Part shown: positions 26,625 to 35,172 of the stretch, in pieces
How the letters are laid out: every line of letters starts with the position of its first letter
Numbering within the stretch: the first letter of the stretch is position 1
Origin: an uncultured Bacteroides sp.
GTDB lineage: Bacteria; Bacteroidota; Bacteroidia; Bacteroidales; Bacteroidaceae
NCBI GenBank assembly: GCA_945833835.1
Contig: CAMAFR010000001.1
Coordinates: forward strand, 1 to 64,000
Reading direction: 5' to 3'
DNA: 64,000 bases
Position numbers and translations under genes: made by a program
The notes under the pieces: model-generated
What the model was told of the DNA's origin: nothing
What the model saw: only the letters and a program-made list of their open reading frames with translations
The model's database searches: none

Positions 26625-28424
26625 ATGTTGACGATAGAAGACAAGTTCGAGTGGATCCAGCGTTTCATCGACTGGCGCGAACGGAATATCAAGGACAAGC
26701 AGTTTGTCTTGATACTGAGTTTTATGGTAGGGGTGTTTACCGCCCTGGCGGCCTGCCTGCTCAAGTCGTGGGTGGAATGGATCAAGGAGTTCCTGACAGA
26801 AAATTTCGACTCGACGGGTGCCAACTGGCTTTACCTGGTCTATCCGGTGGTGGGCATCTTGCTGACGAGCATCTTCATCCGCCGCGTGGTGCGCGACGAC
26901 ATCAGTCATGGGGTGACGAAAATCCTGTATGCCATCTCGCGCAAGCAGAGCCGCATCAAGCGGCACAACATGTGGTCGTCTGTCGTGGCGTCGGGCATCA
27001 CCATCGGGTTCGGAGGGTCGGTGGGGGCCGAAGCGCCTATCGTGCTCACCGGGTCGGCCATCGGCTCCAACTTGGGCAGCATTTTCCGTATGGACCATAA
27101 GACGCTGATGTTGCTGGTAGGCTGCGGAGCCGCCGGAGCGGTCTCGGGTATTTTCAAGGCACCCATTGCGGGGCTGGTGTTTACGCTGGAGGTGCTGATG
27201 ATTGACCTGACCATGGCTTCGCTGCTCCCTTTGCTCATATCGAGCGTCACGGCGGCGGTGGTGTCTTACATCCTGACGGGCACACAGGCCATGTTTCCCT
27301 TCCATTTGGACGACCCTTTCGCCATGGAGCGCATTCCCTATGCCATCGGGCTGGGCATCTTCTGCGGATTGGTGGCGTTCTACTTCACCCGGGCCATGAA
27401 CTGGATAGAGAATATTTTCCGTCGCTATTCCAAGCCCTACGCCCGCTTCCTGCTCGGGGCGGTGCTGCTCAGTGTGCTCATCTATCTGTTCCCGCCGCTG
27501 TATGGCGAGGGGTATGACACCATCACATTGCTGCTCAACGGGGAGAGCATCGCCGACTGGGAAACGGTGATGAACAACTCCTGGTTCTACGGCTACGAGC
27601 AACTGCTGGCCCTCTATCTCTTCCTTATTATATTATGCAAGGTGTTCGCGTCGAGTGCCACCAACGGGGGCGGTGGCTGCGGCGGTATCTTTGCCCCCAG
27701 CCTTTTCCTGGGCTGCATCGCCGGGTTCGTGTTTTCCTACTTGTGCAATAAGTTCGACATTGGCGGCATCTACATTCCCGAGAAGAACTTCGCCTTGATG
27801 GGCATGGCGGGCCTGATGTCGGGCGTGATGCACGCACCGCTGACCGGGGTGTTCCTGATTGCCGAACTGACGGGCGGCTACCAGCTTTTCCTGCCGCTGA
27901 TGATTGTGTCGGTATGTGCCTACCTGACTATCATTGTCTTCGAGCCGCATAGCATCTACTCCATGCGTCTGGCCAAGAAAGGGGAACTGCTCACGCACCA
28001 CAAGGACAAGGCGGTGCTGACCCTGATGAATGTGGAGAGTGTCATTGAGACCGACTTCCTGCCGGTATGCCCCAGCATGGATTTGGGCGATGTGGTGAAG
28101 GTCATCTCGAAGTCCAACCGGAACGTGTTCCCCGTGGTGAACGCTTACGACGAGCTGCTGGGAGTCGTGGTGATGAACAGCATCCGCAAGGTGATTTTCA
28201 GGCAGGAGCTGTACCACCGGTATCATGTGGACCAGTTTATGGAGGATGCCGTGGCCAAGATCATCAACACCGACTCTATGGAGGAGGTGATGCGCAAGTT
28301 TGACACCACCCACTCGTGGTATCTGCCCGTGGTGGACGAAGACAACAAGTACATCGGTTTCGTGTCGAAATCGAAGGCATTGAACACCTACCGGCAGGTG
28401 ATGGTGGACATGTCGGAAGAATAA
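26625..28424 (+). CDS. CLC-family chloride channel/transporter with C-terminal CBS pair
   Basis: An inner-membrane protein of 599 residues: about 10-12 CLC helices to residue 450, then two CBS domains (about 470-590, CPSMDLGDVVKVISKSNRNVFPVV and HSWYLPVVDEDNKYIGFVSKSKAL). The gating glutamate is Glu136 in GSVGAEAPIVLTG (the GREGP position), and GGIFAPSLFLG is the late GxFxP anion motif. In FTLEVLMID, the position matching the proton glutamate of E. coli CLC-ec1 (Glu203) is Val, which suggests channel behaviour rather than Cl-/H+ exchange. The gene lies between the tsaC-like gene and fmt with short gaps. Confidence 0.92.
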   Translation: MLTIEDKFEWIQRFIDWRERNIKDKQFVLILSFMVGVFTALAACLLKSWVEWIKEFLTENFDSTGANWLYLVYPVVGILLTSIFIRRVVRDDISHGVTKILYAISRKQSRIKRHNMWSSVVASGITIGFGGSVGAEAPIVLTGSAIGSNLGSIFRMDHKTLMLLVGCGAAGAVSGIFKAPIAGLVFTLEVLMIDLTMASLLPLLISSVTAAVVSYILTGTQAMFPFHLDDPFAMERIPYAIGLGIFCGLVAFYFTRAMNWIENIFRRYSKPYARFLLGAVLLSVLIYLFPPLYGEGYDTITLLLNGESIADWETVMNNSWFYGYEQLLALYLFLIILCKVFASSATNGGGGCGGIFAPSLFLGCIAGFVFSYLCNKFDIGGIYIPEKNFALMGMAGLMSGVMHAPLTGVFLIAELTGGYQLFLPLMIVSVCAYLTIIVFEPHSIYSMRLAKKGELLTHHKDKAVLTLMNVESVIETDFLPVCPSMDLGDVVKVISKSNRNVFPVVNAYDELLGVVVMNSIRKVIFRQELYHRYHVDQFMEDAVAKIINTDSMEEVMRKFDTTHSWYLPVVDEDNKYIGFVSKSKALNTYRQVMVDMSEE

Positions 28425-28443
28425 ACAGAATAACAGTAGCTAC

Positions 28444-29415
28444 ATGGAGAAGAAAGACTTGAGAATTGTGTATATGGGCACACCGGAGTTTGCGGTGGAG
28501 AGCCTGAAGCGGCTGGTGGAGGGAGGCTATCAGGTAGTAGGCGTCGTCACCATGCCCGACAAACCGATGGGGCGGCACGGCAGTGTGCTGCAGCCCAGCC
28601 CCGTGAAGGAGTATGCCGTGGCGCAGGGACTGAAACTGCTCCAGCCCGAGCGGCTGAAAGACGAGGCCTTTGTGGAAGAATTGCGTGCCCTGAAGGCCGA
28701 CCTGCAGATTGTGGTGGCCTTCCGTATGCTGCCCGAAGTGGTGTGGGCCATGCCGCCGATGGGGACGTTCAACCTGCATGCCTCGCTGCTGCCCCACTAC
28801 CGGGGAGCCGCGCCCATCAACTGGGCGGTGATGAACGGCGAGACCGAGACGGGCATCACCACGTTCTTCCTGAAACATGAGATAGACACCGGCGAAATCA
28901 TTGACCAGGTGAGGGTGCCTATCGCCGACACGGACAATGTGGAGGTGGTCTATGACAAGCTGATGAGGCTGGGCGGCGACTTGGTGGTGAAGACGGTGGA
29001 GGCGTTGCTGCATGGCGGCGTGCAGACGGTTCCCCAAGAAACCCTCTGCACCGGTGAGGCACTGAAGCCGGCCCCGAAAATATTCAAGGAAACGTGCCGT
29101 ATCGACTGGACGAAAGGGGTGAAGGCCGTCTACGACTTCACGCGCGGACTCTCTCCTTATCCGGCGGCCTGGACAGAACTGAAAGTGGGCGGCGCGCAGC
29201 CCGTCACGCTGAAGGTGATTGAGACCGAGAAGCTCTTCTGCCGCCATGCGCTGTCGGTCGGCACGGTTGAGACGGATGGGAAAACCTATTTCCGGGTGGC
29301 GGTGCCCGATGGCTTTGTCGGCATCCGCGTCCTGCAGCTGGCCGGCAAGAAGCGGATGACCGTGGCCGACTTTCTGCGCGGCTTCCATCCCGATGCGGCC
29401 CTGACGGTGGGCTGA
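28444..29415 (+). CDS. fmt: Methionyl-tRNA formyltransferase
   Basis: Fmt formylates initiator Met-tRNA using 10-formyl-tetrahydrofolate. The 323-residue protein has the hydrolase-like N-terminal domain with YMGTPEFAVESLKRL (about 10-24), the active-site region FNLHASLLPHYRGAAPINWAVMNGETETGITTFF with the Asn-His pair, and a C-terminal tRNA-binding barrel (from about 205, CRIDWTKGVKAVYDFTRGLSPYPAAW). It starts 19 bases after the CLC gene. An array of palindromic repeats follows its stop codon. Confidence 0.96.
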   Translation: MEKKDLRIVYMGTPEFAVESLKRLVEGGYQVVGVVTMPDKPMGRHGSVLQPSPVKEYAVAQGLKLLQPERLKDEAFVEELRALKADLQIVVAFRMLPEVVWAMPPMGTFNLHASLLPHYRGAAPINWAVMNGETETGITTFFLKHEIDTGEIIDQVRVPIADTDNVEVVYDKLMRLGGDLVVKTVEALLHGGVQTVPQETLCTGEALKPAPKIFKETCRIDWTKGVKAVYDFTRGLSPYPAAWTELKVGGAQPVTLKVIETEKLFCRHALSVGTVETDGKTYFRVAVPDGFVGIRVLQLAGKKRMTVADFLRGFHPDAALTVG

Positions 29416-29446
29416 CGGACGGCTGGCCTCCGCCCTGGGGCATCGC

Positions 29447-29515
29447 TGACGGCCGGCTTCGGTCCTCAGTGATGACCGGTGCCGGCCGTCACTGAAGACC
29501 GGACAAGCCCTTCTG
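29447..29515. repeat. Three 23-bp palindromic units downstream of fmt
   Basis: Units start at 29447, 29470 and 29493, each opening TGA, and share a GACCGG-type core. A degraded fourth may precede at 29424. TGACGGCCGGC (29447-29457) pairs perfectly with GCCGGCCGTCA (29481-29491), and CGGTCCTCAGTG (29460-29471) pairs with CACTGAAGACCG (29490-29501) at 11 of 12 positions. The two stems share sequence and could not form together in full. No T run follows, so it is not a simple terminator. Confidence 0.7.
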
Positions 29516-29561
29516 TTGCCGTGTTTTTACAAGTCGGGCGATAATAAACTTGTCACCTTTG

Positions 29562-29592
29562 CTTGTAGTGACGGGAGAAATGCCTATCTTTG
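29562..29592 (+). promoter_or_regulatory. Promoter of rpe (-33 CTTG, -7 TATCTTTG)
   Basis: CTTG (29562-29565), a 19-base spacer and TATCTTTG (29585-29592) fit the Bacteroides consensus. The rpe ATG follows 19 bases later. Confidence 0.65.
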
Positions 29593-29611
29593 CACCCAGA
29601 AAAGTATCCGT

Positions 29612-30271
29612 ATGAAAAATCAGCTTAAAATATCTCCTTCGCTCTTGTCTGCCGATTTTGGAAATTTGGCGGCAGAAATCAGGAAAATCAACGAAAGTGA
29701 AGCCGACTGGTTGCATTTGGACATTATGGACGGGGTGTTCGTTCCGAACATCTCTTTCGGATTCCCGGTGCTGAAGTATGTGGCCCAGTTGTCGGAAAAA
29801 CCGTTGGATGTTCATCTGATGATTGTTCATCCCGAAAAATTCATCCGTGAGTTCAAGGAAGTGGGCACCATGATGATGAACGTGCATTATGAGACATGTG
29901 TCCACCTGCATCGGGTGGTGCAGCAGATACGTGAGGCCGGCATGAAAGTGGGGGTGACGCTGAACCCTTCGACCCCGGTGTGTGCGTTGAACGACATCGT
30001 GTGCGAGGTGGACATGGTGCTGCTGATGGGGGTGAACCCGGGCTTCAGCGGCCAGAAGTTCATTCCGAACACCGTGAAGAAGGTGTACGAATTGCGCGAA
30101 CTGCTGGACAAGACAGGCTCGAAGGCTCTGATACAAGTAGACGGGGGCGTGAACTTGGAGACCGGCGCGCAGCTGGTCAAGGCGGGCGCGGATGTATTGG
30201 TGGCAGGCAATGCCATCTTCAAGGCGCCTGACATGAAGGAAATGATTCATTTGCTGAAAAATCTGAAATAA
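29612..30271 (+). CDS. rpe: Ribulose-phosphate 3-epimerase
   Basis: Rpe interconverts ribulose 5-phosphate and xylulose 5-phosphate in the pentose phosphate pathway. The 219-residue TIM barrel carries the metal and catalytic motifs LSADFGNLAAE, LHLDIMDGVFVPNISFG, LDVHLMI, MGVNPGFSGQKFI and IQVDGGVN. The start at 29612 is chosen because MKNQLKISPSLLSADF is the family beginning and the -7 box lies just upstream; the 32-codon upstream extension would read through the promoter. comEC follows after 2 bases. Confidence 0.96.
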   Translation: MKNQLKISPSLLSADFGNLAAEIRKINESEADWLHLDIMDGVFVPNISFGFPVLKYVAQLSEKPLDVHLMIVHPEKFIREFKEVGTMMMNVHYETCVHLHRVVQQIREAGMKVGVTLNPSTPVCALNDIVCEVDMVLLMGVNPGFSGQKFIPNTVKKVYELRELLDKTGSKALIQVDGGVNLETGAQLVKAGADVLVAGNAIFKAPDMKEMIHLLKNLK

Positions 30272-30273
30272 GG

Positions 30274-31869
30274 ATGGGAGCGCCTCCCCGTTTTATGACA
30301 TATCCCATGTTCCGGTGGCTGATGGTTTCGGCCACCGGAATTTTTTTATCCGACCGTTTCCTGTCCGGAACGTCGTGTGTCGGGCCGCTCTACGGGCTGT
30401 CCCTGCTGGCTGTCTTGGTGGCGGCGGTCTTTTGCCTACGGGGGTGTTCCTATGGGCGGCGCGGCTGCTTCGGGGTGGCGGCTACGGTGGCGTTCGGCTG
30501 TTTGGGGGCACTTGCGGCGCAGTTAGCGGGCGAGGAGGAGGATCTGTGCGCCCGGTGGCCGGAAGGGCCGGCTGTCTGGCGCGGGCGTGTGGAGGAAACG
30601 CCGGTGTCGCGGGGCGGTTTCCGGCAGGCGGCGGTACGGGTAGAGGCCGTGTACGATGCGGCCGCTTCCGGCTGGCGGCCGGTGCGTCGCCGCATACTGC
30701 TGGCGTGGAAGCCCGGTGTGCCGGACAGGGAGCCGGTGTGTGGCGAGCGGGGATGTTTCCGTGCGGCGGTAGGACGGATACCGGTGTCCGGAGGAGGTGC
30801 CGGCCGTCGGTACAGGGTGAGGATGGTCAGGATATGGCTCTCTGGCGGTGGCTGGCAGCCGTTGCCCACGGTCGGCACGTCGGCTGTGGTGCCCGAAGCA
30901 TGGCGGTGGCGGGCCTGGATAGAGGGACGGTTCCGCCAGTGGGGGCTGCCGGCCGACCGTCTGGCACTGTTGCAGGCGCTGACCCTGGGCGACCGGCGCG
31001 GTCTGTCGTCCGAGGTCGTGGCCGATTACCGGGCAGCAGGAGCCAGCCATGTCCTGGCCCTCTCTGGCCTGCATGTAGGGGTCGTCGCTCTATGTGTGCT
31101 GGGGCTGTTCCGTCCGTTGCGCCGTTGGCCCGTAGGCCGGAGGCTGTCAGGAGTGGCCGTCGTCCTTTGCCTGTGGGTCTATGCTTTTGTCACGGGATGG
31201 GGAGTGTCGGTGGTGCGTGCCGTCCTGATGTACACCTTCTATTGGATGGCCTCCAGTTGCGGCGAAGGGTGCGGGGCGGGGCGGTATGGCTGCACGCTGG
31301 CCGCCTTCGCATTGTTGCTCTATCAGCCGTCTTATTTGTCCGACATCGCTTTCCAGCTGTCGTTTGCGGCAGTGTTTGCCATTCTGTTGTGGCTGCCCTG
31401 GTGGGAGCGGCAGATGTCCGGCTGCTGGCCGGTCTGCCGGTGGGCGGGCAGTGCCGTGGCCGTCACGTGTGCCGCCCAGGCAGGCACTTTGCCGTTGGTG
31501 CTCTATCATTTCGGAACATGGCCGGTGTATGCAGTCGTGTCCGGTCTGGTGGTGGTGCCGGCGGCCTTTCTGTTGGTGGCACTGACGTTGGCGGCCCTGC
31601 TCATGGCAGGTGTCCCGCTGGTGGAGGACGTGCTGGTGGCGGGTGTGTCGGCAGTGGCAGGGGCGATGAACCGGGTGACGGCTGTCGTGGGGAGCTGGCC
31701 GGGCGCACAGCTCACGGGAGTGTCCGTCAGCGGTGTGCAGGCAGCCGGTCTGGGTCTGCTGCTGCTCAGCGCGACAGCGGTGCTGCTGCGCGGTCCTTCG
31801 GCCGGGAGGTGGATACGGCTGCTGCTGGCGGCGGTGCTGGCCGGCGGGGCTTTCACGTTTTGTAACTGA
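30274..31869 (+). CDS. comEC: ComEC/Rec2-family DNA-uptake membrane protein
   Basis: ComEC forms the inner-membrane channel for DNA uptake in competent bacteria. The 531-residue protein has an N-terminal membrane part (about 12-50), a soluble OB-like region (about 85-195) and the Competence domain with GASHVLALSGLHVGVVALCV (about 250) and several helices to the end. The C-terminal metallo-beta-lactamase-like nuclease domain of full-length ComEC is absent. ATGs at 30274, 30295 and 30307 are all possible starts; I list the first. It is tightly linked to rpe. A long open frame in another phase (30315-31865) is a high-GC shadow. Confidence 0.85.
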   Translation: MGAPPRFMTYPMFRWLMVSATGIFLSDRFLSGTSCVGPLYGLSLLAVLVAAVFCLRGCSYGRRGCFGVAATVAFGCLGALAAQLAGEEEDLCARWPEGPAVWRGRVEETPVSRGGFRQAAVRVEAVYDAAASGWRPVRRRILLAWKPGVPDREPVCGERGCFRAAVGRIPVSGGGAGRRYRVRMVRIWLSGGGWQPLPTVGTSAVVPEAWRWRAWIEGRFRQWGLPADRLALLQALTLGDRRGLSSEVVADYRAAGASHVLALSGLHVGVVALCVLGLFRPLRRWPVGRRLSGVAVVLCLWVYAFVTGWGVSVVRAVLMYTFYWMASSCGEGCGAGRYGCTLAAFALLLYQPSYLSDIAFQLSFAAVFAILLWLPWWERQMSGCWPVCRWAGSAVAVTCAAQAGTLPLVLYHFGTWPVYAVVSGLVVVPAAFLLVALTLAALLMAGVPLVEDVLVAGVSAVAGAMNRVTAVVGSWPGAQLTGVSVSGVQAAGLGLLLLSATAVLLRGPSAGRWIRLLLAAVLAGGAFTFCN

Positions 31870-31920
31870 CGGAATGCGAAAACTCACCTCCATCTGTATG
31901 GCGGAATGAGATTTAATTTG

Positions 31921-31928
31921 TATTTTTG
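31921..31928 (+). promoter_or_regulatory. -7 box (TATTTTTG) for the nrnA gene
   Basis: TATTTTTG matches TAnnTTTG and ends 20 bases before the ATG at 31949. No -33 at the usual spacing. Confidence 0.45.
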
Positions 31929-31948
31929 TCGCTCAATTTACAAGGAAT

Positions 31949-32986
31949 ATGTTATCAAAAGTAATACAACAGTCAGTGGTTGACAAGGCGGCCAAGTTGT
32001 TGGAGAACGCCGAGAACATCGTCATCGTGACCCATCTCTCGCCCGACGGCGACGCATTGGGCTCTTCGTTGGGGCTGCTCCATTTTCTGGAGACCCAGGA
32101 GAAGGAGGTGCACATCATCGTGCCGAACGCTTTCCCCGACTTTTTCCGGTGGATGCCGGGGGCCAAAGACATTGTGCGTTATGACAAATATACCGAGTTC
32201 GCCGACCAGCTGATTGCAGGTGCCGACCTCATTTGCGCGTTGGACTTCAACACCCTGTCGCGCATCGGTGCGGCCGGCAAGGCTGTGGGGGAGGCGCAGT
32301 GCAAAAAGCTGCTCATCGACCATCACCTCTATCCGGAGGATTTTTGTGATGTGACGGTCTCGCATCCCGAAATGTCGTCAACCTCCGAACTGGTCTTCCG
32401 GCTCATCTGCTGCATGGGCTATTTTGAGGACATCCATCTGGAATGCGCACAGTGCATCTATACGGGGATGATGACCGACACGGGAGGCTTCACGTATAAC
32501 TCGAACAACCGTGAGACCTATTTCATCATCAGCGAGCTGCTGTCGAAGGGTATCGACAAAGACGACATCTACCGCAAAGTGTTCAACACCTACTCGGAGG
32601 GCCGGCTGCGGCTCATGGGCTATGTGCTTTATGAGAAGATGCAGGTGTTCCCACAGTTCCGGACGGCCCTTATCACCCTGGAGCAGCACGAGCTGACGCG
32701 GTTTCATTCCGTGAAAGGGGATACCGAAGGGTTCGTGAACCTGCCTTTGCAGATGAAGGGCATCTGTTTCTCCGTCTTCCTGCGCGAGGATGCCGAGAAG
32801 GGGATGATCAAGGTGTCGCTCCGCTCGGTGGGCAACTTCCCGTGCAACCAGGTGGCTGCCGAGTATTTCGGCGGCGGAGGCCACCGCAATGCGGCGGGCG
32901 GCGAGGTGTACGGCCCGATGGAGGAGGCGGTGAGGCTGCTGAACCAGGCACTCGTGAAGTATGAGGGGGAACTGTTGAAAAACTGA
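31949..32986 (+). CDS. nrnA: DHH/DHHA1 phosphoesterase, NrnA-like (oligoribonuclease / pAp phosphatase)
   Basis: NrnA-type enzymes degrade short RNA oligonucleotides and 3'-phosphoadenosine 5'-phosphate. The 345-residue protein has the DHH motifs VTHLSPDGDALGSSLGL (about 28-44), LICALDFNTLSRIG, LLIDHHLYPEDF and GMMTDTGGFTYNS, then the DHHA1 domain ending YFGGGGHRNAAGG. Length and order match NrnA rather than RecJ. It follows comEC by 79 bases with its own -7 box. In a different organism the substrate could be cyclic dinucleotide products such as pApA. Confidence 0.93.
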   Translation: MLSKVIQQSVVDKAAKLLENAENIVIVTHLSPDGDALGSSLGLLHFLETQEKEVHIIVPNAFPDFFRWMPGAKDIVRYDKYTEFADQLIAGADLICALDFNTLSRIGAAGKAVGEAQCKKLLIDHHLYPEDFCDVTVSHPEMSSTSELVFRLICCMGYFEDIHLECAQCIYTGMMTDTGGFTYNSNNRETYFIISELLSKGIDKDDIYRKVFNTYSEGRLRLMGYVLYEKMQVFPQFRTALITLEQHELTRFHSVKGDTEGFVNLPLQMKGICFSVFLREDAEKGMIKVSLRSVGNFPCNQVAAEYFGGGGHRNAAGGEVYGPMEEAVRLLNQALVKYEGELLKN

Positions 32987-33080
32987 TGCCGTGCGGCTTC
33001 ATCGGCCGGCAGGGGTTGGCTTTCCCGCTCATTTAACGCCCTTTAACTCCCGTATGCCGGGCACGAACAGGGCATTTTAT

Positions 33081-33088
33081 TATTTTTG
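33081..33088 (+). promoter_or_regulatory. -7 box (TATTTTTG) for the DUF4827 gene
   Basis: TATTTTTG matches TAnnTTTG, 20 bases upstream of the ATG at 33109. Confidence 0.45.
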
Positions 33089-33108
33089 CCAAGAAATTTT
33101 TGATAGAA

Positions 33109-33765
33109 ATGAAGAAGATACTATTGTTAGGAGTGCTTTTTGTAGCCGTGGCGGTCTGCCTGCCGGGTTGTAGCAACAGCAAGACCTATGCCGAGTATAA
33201 GGAGGAGGAGGCCGATGCCATCAACGCCTTTATCCTGGACAAGGACATCAAGGTCATTACCGAGAAGCAGTTTTACAGTCAGGACACGATGACCAACGCC
33301 AACGAATATGTGTTGTTCGAGGAGTCGGGCGTGTATATGAATATCCTTCAGCGGGGAAAAGCTCCCCAGCGGCTCCAGGACGGCTATTACCAGGTGTTGT
33401 CACGTTTTGCAGAGGTGGCCATCCAGGACCGCACGGATATGTTCGCCGTGGGCGACACGCTGCTGGCCAACATGAACGTCAGCTCCACGTATGCGTCGGA
33501 ACCGGAGGAATATAAGGTGACCATCAGCTCGGGAAGCATTTCGGGCACCTTCCAGGGCTATTCGCTGATGTCCACCGCCTACTCCAGTGCCTCAGTGCCT
33601 ACGGGATGGCTGTTGCCGCTCAAGTACCTCCGTCCGCAGCGTACACAGTCGTCTGCCGACGTGGCACGTGTCCGGCTCATTGTGCCGCACAGTGCCGGTT
33701 CGTACAATGCCTCCAATTACGTCTATCCCGCTTATTACGAAATCACTTATAATTTAGGTAAATAA
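33109..33765 (+). CDS. DUF4827 lipoprotein
   Basis: A 218-residue lipoprotein: the signal peptide ends with the lipobox LPGC (Cys about 22), after which SNSKTYAEYKEEEADAINAFI begins the DUF4827 domain found in Bacteroidales. The domain recalls FKBP-type prolyl isomerase-like surface proteins in parts (QDGYYQVLSRFAEVAIQD, VPTGWLLPLKYLRP) but function is not known. The start at 33109 is preferred over an in-frame TTG 9 bases upstream. glmM begins 9 bases after its stop, so the two are likely co-transcribed, as is common in Bacteroides. Confidence 0.85.
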   Translation: MKKILLLGVLFVAVAVCLPGCSNSKTYAEYKEEEADAINAFILDKDIKVITEKQFYSQDTMTNANEYVLFEESGVYMNILQRGKAPQRLQDGYYQVLSRFAEVAIQDRTDMFAVGDTLLANMNVSSTYASEPEEYKVTISSGSISGTFQGYSLMSTAYSSASVPTGWLLPLKYLRPQRTQSSADVARVRLIVPHSAGSYNASNYVYPAYYEITYNLGK

Positions 33766-33774
33766 AGGAATACT

Positions 33775-35163
33775 ATGACACTAATCAAATCAATTTCCGG
33801 AATCCGTGGTACCATCGGTGGCCGTGCAGGCGAAGGCCTGAATCCGTTGGACATTGTGAAGTTTACGTCGGCATACGCGACGCTGATCCGTAAGACGACC
33901 ACTGTGCAGACCAACAAGATTGTCGTGGGACGCGATGCGCGCGTCTCGGGCGAGATGGTGAAGAATGTGGTATGCGGTACGCTGATGGGAATGGGCTTCG
34001 ATGTGGTGAACATCGGGCTGGCCTCTACGCCGACCACCGAGCTGGCCGTGACTATGGAACAGGCGTGCGGCGGCATCATCTTGACCGCCAGCCATAACCC
34101 GAAGCAGTGGAATGCCTTGAAGCTGCTGAACGAAAAAGGGGAGTTCCTGAATGCGGCCGAAGGCAACGAGGTATTGCGCATCGCCGCTGCCGAAGCGTTT
34201 GAGTTTGCCGACATCGACCATCTGGGCACCTATACGGAAGACACTTCCTACGACCAGCGGCACATCGACAGTGTGCTGGCGTTGAAGCTGGTGGATGTGG
34301 AGGCCATCCGCAAGGCCGGATTCCGGGTGGCGATTGACTGTGTCAACTCGGTGGGCGGACTGGTCCTGCCCAAATTGCTGGAACAGCTGGGCGTGGCGCA
34401 CGTGGAGCGACTCTATTGTGACCCCACCGGTGATTTCCAGCACAACCCCGAACCCCTCGAAAAGAACTTGGGCGACATCATGGGACTGATGAGAAAAGGC
34501 GGCAACGATGTGGCGTTTGTCGTCGATCCTGATGTAGACCGGCTGGCCATCATCTGCGAGAACGGCGAGATGTATGGCGAAGAGTACACACTGGTGACGG
34601 TGGCCGACTATATCCTGAAGCATACGCCGGGCAATACCGTCTCTAACCTGAGCTCCACACGTGCGCTGCGCGACGTCACCCGCCGGTATGGACAGACCTA
34701 TGCGGCAGCGGCCGTGGGCGAGGTGAATGTGGTGACGAAAATGAAAGAGGTGCAGGCCGTCATCGGTGGCGAAGGCAATGGCGGAGTCATCTATCCCGCA
34801 TCGCACTACGGACGTGACGCGCTGGTGGGGATTGCCTTGTTCTTGAGCCATCTGGCACACGAAGGCAAGAAGGTGAGCGAGCTGCGTGCCACTTATCCCA
34901 ATTACTGCATCGCCAAGAACCGGATAGACCTGACTCCCGAAACGGATGTGGACGCCATCCTTGTCAAGGTGAAGGAACTCTACAAGGACGAGGAAATCAA
35001 CGATATCGACGGGGTGAAGATTGATTTCCCCGACAAGTGGGTACACCTGCGTAAGAGCAATACCGAACCCATTATCCGTGTCTACTCGGAAGCCGCCACG
35101 ATGGAGGCTGCCGATGAGCTGGGCAAGCAGGTGATGGACGTGGTGTACAGCCTGGCCCGATAG
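33775..35163 (+). CDS. glmM: Phosphoglucosamine mutase (alpha-D-phosphohexomutase family)
   Basis: GlmM converts glucosamine 6-phosphate to glucosamine 1-phosphate for UDP-GlcNAc, the precursor of peptidoglycan and lipid A. The 462-residue protein has the active-site Ser loop LTASHNPKQWNALK (about 102-115), the metal loop VVDPDVDRLAII (about 249), the sugar-binding GGEGNGGVI near 335 and the phosphate loop RKSNTEPIIRVYSEA near 428. It is closest in form to the archaeal-like GlmM/PgmM group of Bacteroidota. Phosphomannomutase activity is an alternative. lpxA, lpxC and lpxD, in the same pathway, lie at 49247-52453. Confidence 0.9.
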   Translation: MTLIKSISGIRGTIGGRAGEGLNPLDIVKFTSAYATLIRKTTTVQTNKIVVGRDARVSGEMVKNVVCGTLMGMGFDVVNIGLASTPTTELAVTMEQACGGIILTASHNPKQWNALKLLNEKGEFLNAAEGNEVLRIAAAEAFEFADIDHLGTYTEDTSYDQRHIDSVLALKLVDVEAIRKAGFRVAIDCVNSVGGLVLPKLLEQLGVAHVERLYCDPTGDFQHNPEPLEKNLGDIMGLMRKGGNDVAFVVDPDVDRLAIICENGEMYGEEYTLVTVADYILKHTPGNTVSNLSSTRALRDVTRRYGQTYAAAAVGEVNVVTKMKEVQAVIGGEGNGGVIYPASHYGRDALVGIALFLSHLAHEGKKVSELRATYPNYCIAKNRIDLTPETDVDAILVKVKELYKDEEINDIDGVKIDFPDKWVHLRKSNTEPIIRVYSEAATMEAADELGKQVMDVVYSLAR

Positions 35164-35172
35164 GCTCGGGGG

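Noticed and set aside
26007..27602. 531-codon minus-strand open frame opposite the tsaC-like and CLC genes
   Set aside because: The plus strand encodes two clear families with intact motifs; the minus frame is rich in His, Arg and Gln and matches nothing. It is a shadow caused by GC-rich third positions.
30315..31865. 516-codon plus-strand frame overlapping comEC in another phase
   Set aside because: Gly/Arg/Ala-rich with no motif, while the listed frame has membrane helices and the SHVLALSGLHVG motif.
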